A stretch of DNA of 64,000 nt, taken from JALZMG01 sp963844175. Lineage in GTDB: Bacteria > Actinomycetota > Acidimicrobiia > Acidimicrobiales > Ilumatobacteraceae. A program made the position numbers and the translations under genes. This document shows, one piece after another, positions 62,268 through 64,000 of this stretch. The notes below the pieces were generated by a model that made no database searches, was not told the DNA's origin, and saw only the letters and a program-made list of their open reading frames with translations. Position 1 is the first letter of the stretch. Each line of letters begins with the position of its first letter. The DNA lies in contig CAWJNE010000003.1 of NCBI GenBank assembly GCA_963844175.1, positions 1-64,000 on the forward strand, in the 5' to 3' direction.

Positions 62268-64000
62268 CCGCCACGCTCGCCCGCGAAGCGGGGTCCCAGC
62301 CACCGCCCGCGCCGGCACCGGCGTCGGCACCCGGTGGGGTGGCGCGCCAGGGTCGATCGCCGCTCGGCACCGTGACGATGGAGATCGCCGCGACGCTCGG
62401 GCTGGCCCTCTACTCCGTCGTCGCCGCCCTCTCCCTCAACCGCGTCTTCGGCGACGACCAGTTCCTCGGCGACGTGCTGATCCTCGTCGCCGTGGGCCAC
62501 GGTTCGTCGCTGGCCGGTCGACTGGCGCGCGTGCCAGGCGTGGTGGGGGTGCTCGTCACGGTGGTCGCGCTGGTGTGGACGGTCGGCTACCTCCACTACC
62601 CGGAGTCGTACTCGGCGATGCTGCCGGGTCCGGACACCTGGGACGTCGCCGCCGCCGACCTGTCACTGGTGCGCCAGCAGTTCCGCGACGCAGTGGCGCC
62701 GGTGGCCTACGTCGGCGGCTGGGCGCTGCTCGCCTCCGTCGGCGCAGCGTTCGTGGTCTTCACCGGCGACACCTTGGCGTTCCGCGCCAACGGCCGGGGC
62801 GAGGCGCTGGTCCCCGGCGCCGTGCTCTTCGTGTTCGTCACCGCGCTCGGCGTCGACGACCATCGCATCGCGTCGGCGCTGGCGCTCATCGCCGCCGGGG
62901 TGCTGGCCGCTGCGCTGTTGCGGGCCCGTTCGACGCCGCCGCCCCGCACGCTGCTCGGGCGGCGGCGCAGCTCGCTGATGACCGTGGTGCCGGCGGCCGT
63001 CGTCACCGGTGGGATCGTGGTGCTGGCGGCGTGGGTCATCGGGCCCCGCCTCCCCGGGGCCACCGATCCGCCGCTGATCGACACCAGCGAGCAGGGCGGC
63101 GGGGTGACCGAGGTGCTCAGCCCACTCGTCGACATCCGCAGCCGCCTGGTCAACCGCTCGTCCACCGAGCTGTTCTCGGTCACCGCCACGGCGCCGGCCT
63201 ATTGGCGGGCGACGGCGTTGCCCGAGTTCGACGGGAACACCTGGGGCCTGCCCGACCGCTCGCTGGACGACGTCGAGGGCGAGCTGCAGGAGCGGCTGCC
63301 CGGTTCGGTCGACAACCGCCAGGAGATCGTCATCGCCGGGCTCGGTGGCCCGCTGGTGCCGGCGGCCGCCGAACCGATCGCCGCCAGCGGCGAGGATCTG
63401 CGGTGGAACGGTGACACGTCGACCTTGGTGCGCGTGGACGGGCCGCTGGCGAGCGGCGACCGGGTCGAGGTGGTCTCGGCCGTGCCGGTGCTGACCCCCG
63501 ACCAGCTGCGCGCGACGGCGTCGAGCGCGCCACCGGACCCCATCTACCTCGACCTGCCGGCCAACTTCCCCGAGTCGGTGCGCGAGCAGGCGCGGGAGCT
63601 GACGGCCGGCGCCGCCACGTCCTACGACGCCGCGCTGACGTTGCAGGATTGGTTCCGCACCCAGTTCACCTACAGCATCGAGGTGCCGCAGGGGCACGGC
63701 AACGACGCCATCGAGGCCTTCCTCCGCCAGCGCGTCGGCTATTGCGAGCAATTCGCCGGAACGTTCGCCGCCATGGCCCGGTCGATCGGCATACCGGCTC
63801 GGGTCGCCGTCGGGTTCACGCCCGGGCTCACCCAGGGCGACGGCAGCCGCGTCGTGCTGGGCCGCAACGCCCACGCCTGGCCGGAGGTGTGGTTCGACGG
63901 GATCGGTTGGGTGCCGTTCGAGCCGACGCCGGGGCGCGGTGCACCGGGCACCGAGTCCTACACGGGCGTCCCGCCGGCGCAGGACGAGTCCGTGCCGCAG
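62264..64000 (+). CDS. Transglutaminase-like membrane protein (DUF3488), partial
   Basis: The frame is open to the end of the window, at least 579 residues. The N-terminal 220 residues have about six membrane segments (the DUF3488 part). An outer beta region follows, then the transglutaminase core: the cysteine in QRVGYCEQFAGTFAAMARSI, the histidine in GRNAHAWPEVWFDGIGWVPF, and the following aspartate. It should act outside the membrane as a cysteine peptidase or crosslinking enzyme. It is the usual partner of MoxR and DUF58. AGGGTG lies upstream of the ATG. Confidence 0.9.
   Translation, partial: MTATLAREAGSQPPPAPAPASAPGGVARQGRSPLGTVTMEIAATLGLALYSVVAALSLNRVFGDDQFLGDVLILVAVGHGSSLAGRLARVPGVVGVLVTVVALVWTVGYLHYPESYSAMLPGPDTWDVAAADLSLVRQQFRDAVAPVAYVGGWALLASVGAAFVVFTGDTLAFRANGRGEALVPGAVLFVFVTALGVDDHRIASALALIAAGVLAAALLRARSTPPPRTLLGRRRSSLMTVVPAAVVTGGIVVLAAWVIGPRLPGATDPPLIDTSEQGGGVTEVLSPLVDIRSRLVNRSSTELFSVTATAPAYWRATALPEFDGNTWGLPDRSLDDVEGELQERLPGSVDNRQEIVIAGLGGPLVPAAAEPIAASGEDLRWNGDTSTLVRVDGPLASGDRVEVVSAVPVLTPDQLRATASSAPPDPIYLDLPANFPESVREQARELTAGAATSYDAALTLQDWFRTQFTYSIEVPQGHGNDAIEAFLRQRVGYCEQFAGTFAAMARSIGIPARVAVGFTPGLTQGDGSRVVLGRNAHAWPEVWFDGIGWVPFEPTPGRGAPGTESYTGVPPAQDESVPQ

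Overview
This window is high-GC (about 70% by eye) chromosomal DNA of an actinobacterium. The gene content best fits a member of the Acidimicrobiia or a related deep lineage; the class is inference and no rRNA is present to settle it. Lineage markers include a mycothiol ligase (MshC), two coenzyme F420 enzymes, a PknG-type kinase with its GlnX/GlnH partners, a proteasome activator (Bpa/PafE), SepF and DivIVA/Wag31, and a Streptomyces-like order ftsZ-yggS-sepF-divIVA-ileS-dksA-lspA-rluD. No rRNA, tRNA, CRISPR array, prophage or insertion sequence was found.

Layout. 1-7 kb: a HIT hydrolase and thrS (the thrS-HIT order known from mycobacteria), then an importer operon of NMT1/THI5-like lipoprotein, ATPase, fused double permease and a phytanoyl-CoA-type dioxygenase. 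7-19 kb: a glycosyltransferase, lipid genes (acyl-CoA dehydrogenase, TesB-like thioesterase, epoxide hydrolase, enoyl-CoA hydratase, PlsC-like acyltransferase), mshC, an F420:NADPH oxidoreductase, a FabI/InhA-like reductase, a DUF255 thioredoxin-fold protein, an LLM F420 enzyme and a DUF4436 protein. 19.5-26 kb: frameshifted DUF4328 and septum-formation genes, a small membrane ORF, an FHA-HTH protein, and divergent from it the glnX-glnH-pknG cassette. 26-36 kb: two hypothetical genes, a nitroreductase, dnaE, bpa, a phosphodiesterase, an Rrf2 regulator, rluD, lspA and a cysteine-free DksA-like protein with a histone-H1-like tail. 36-56 kb: ileS, divIVA, sepF, yggS and a division/cell-wall cluster in the order ftsZ, ftsQ, murB, murC, ftsW, murD, mraY, murE, ftsI, ftsL, rsmH, mraZ. 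murF and murG are missing from their usual places. 56-64 kb: a lipoate-ligase-like gene, an HNH nuclease, a small conserved-looking gene, an acyl-CoA dehydrogenase, a ROK protein, and a moxR-DUF58-small ORF-transglutaminase operon cut by the window end.

Genes in operons are packed tightly: many start codons overlap the previous stop as GTGA or ATGA. Many first genes have a TANNNT box whose last T lies 7-9 bases before a GTG or ATG start, which points to leaderless transcripts. Several genes, including the essential thrS, murD and ftsQ, are interrupted by single-base frameshifts, clustered at 19.8-24.1 kb. I read most of these as sequence or assembly errors rather than decay.

The observations most worth following are: the PknG amino-acid-sensing cassette with a divergent FHA-HTH gene; a palindromic repeat present twice that carries the stop codon of the gene before it; the division cluster without murF and murG, with a new promoter at the murG gap; a MraZ-type operator; a 40-codon ORF overlapping both neighbours; and a 14-base motif upstream of both bpa and the Rrf2 gene.
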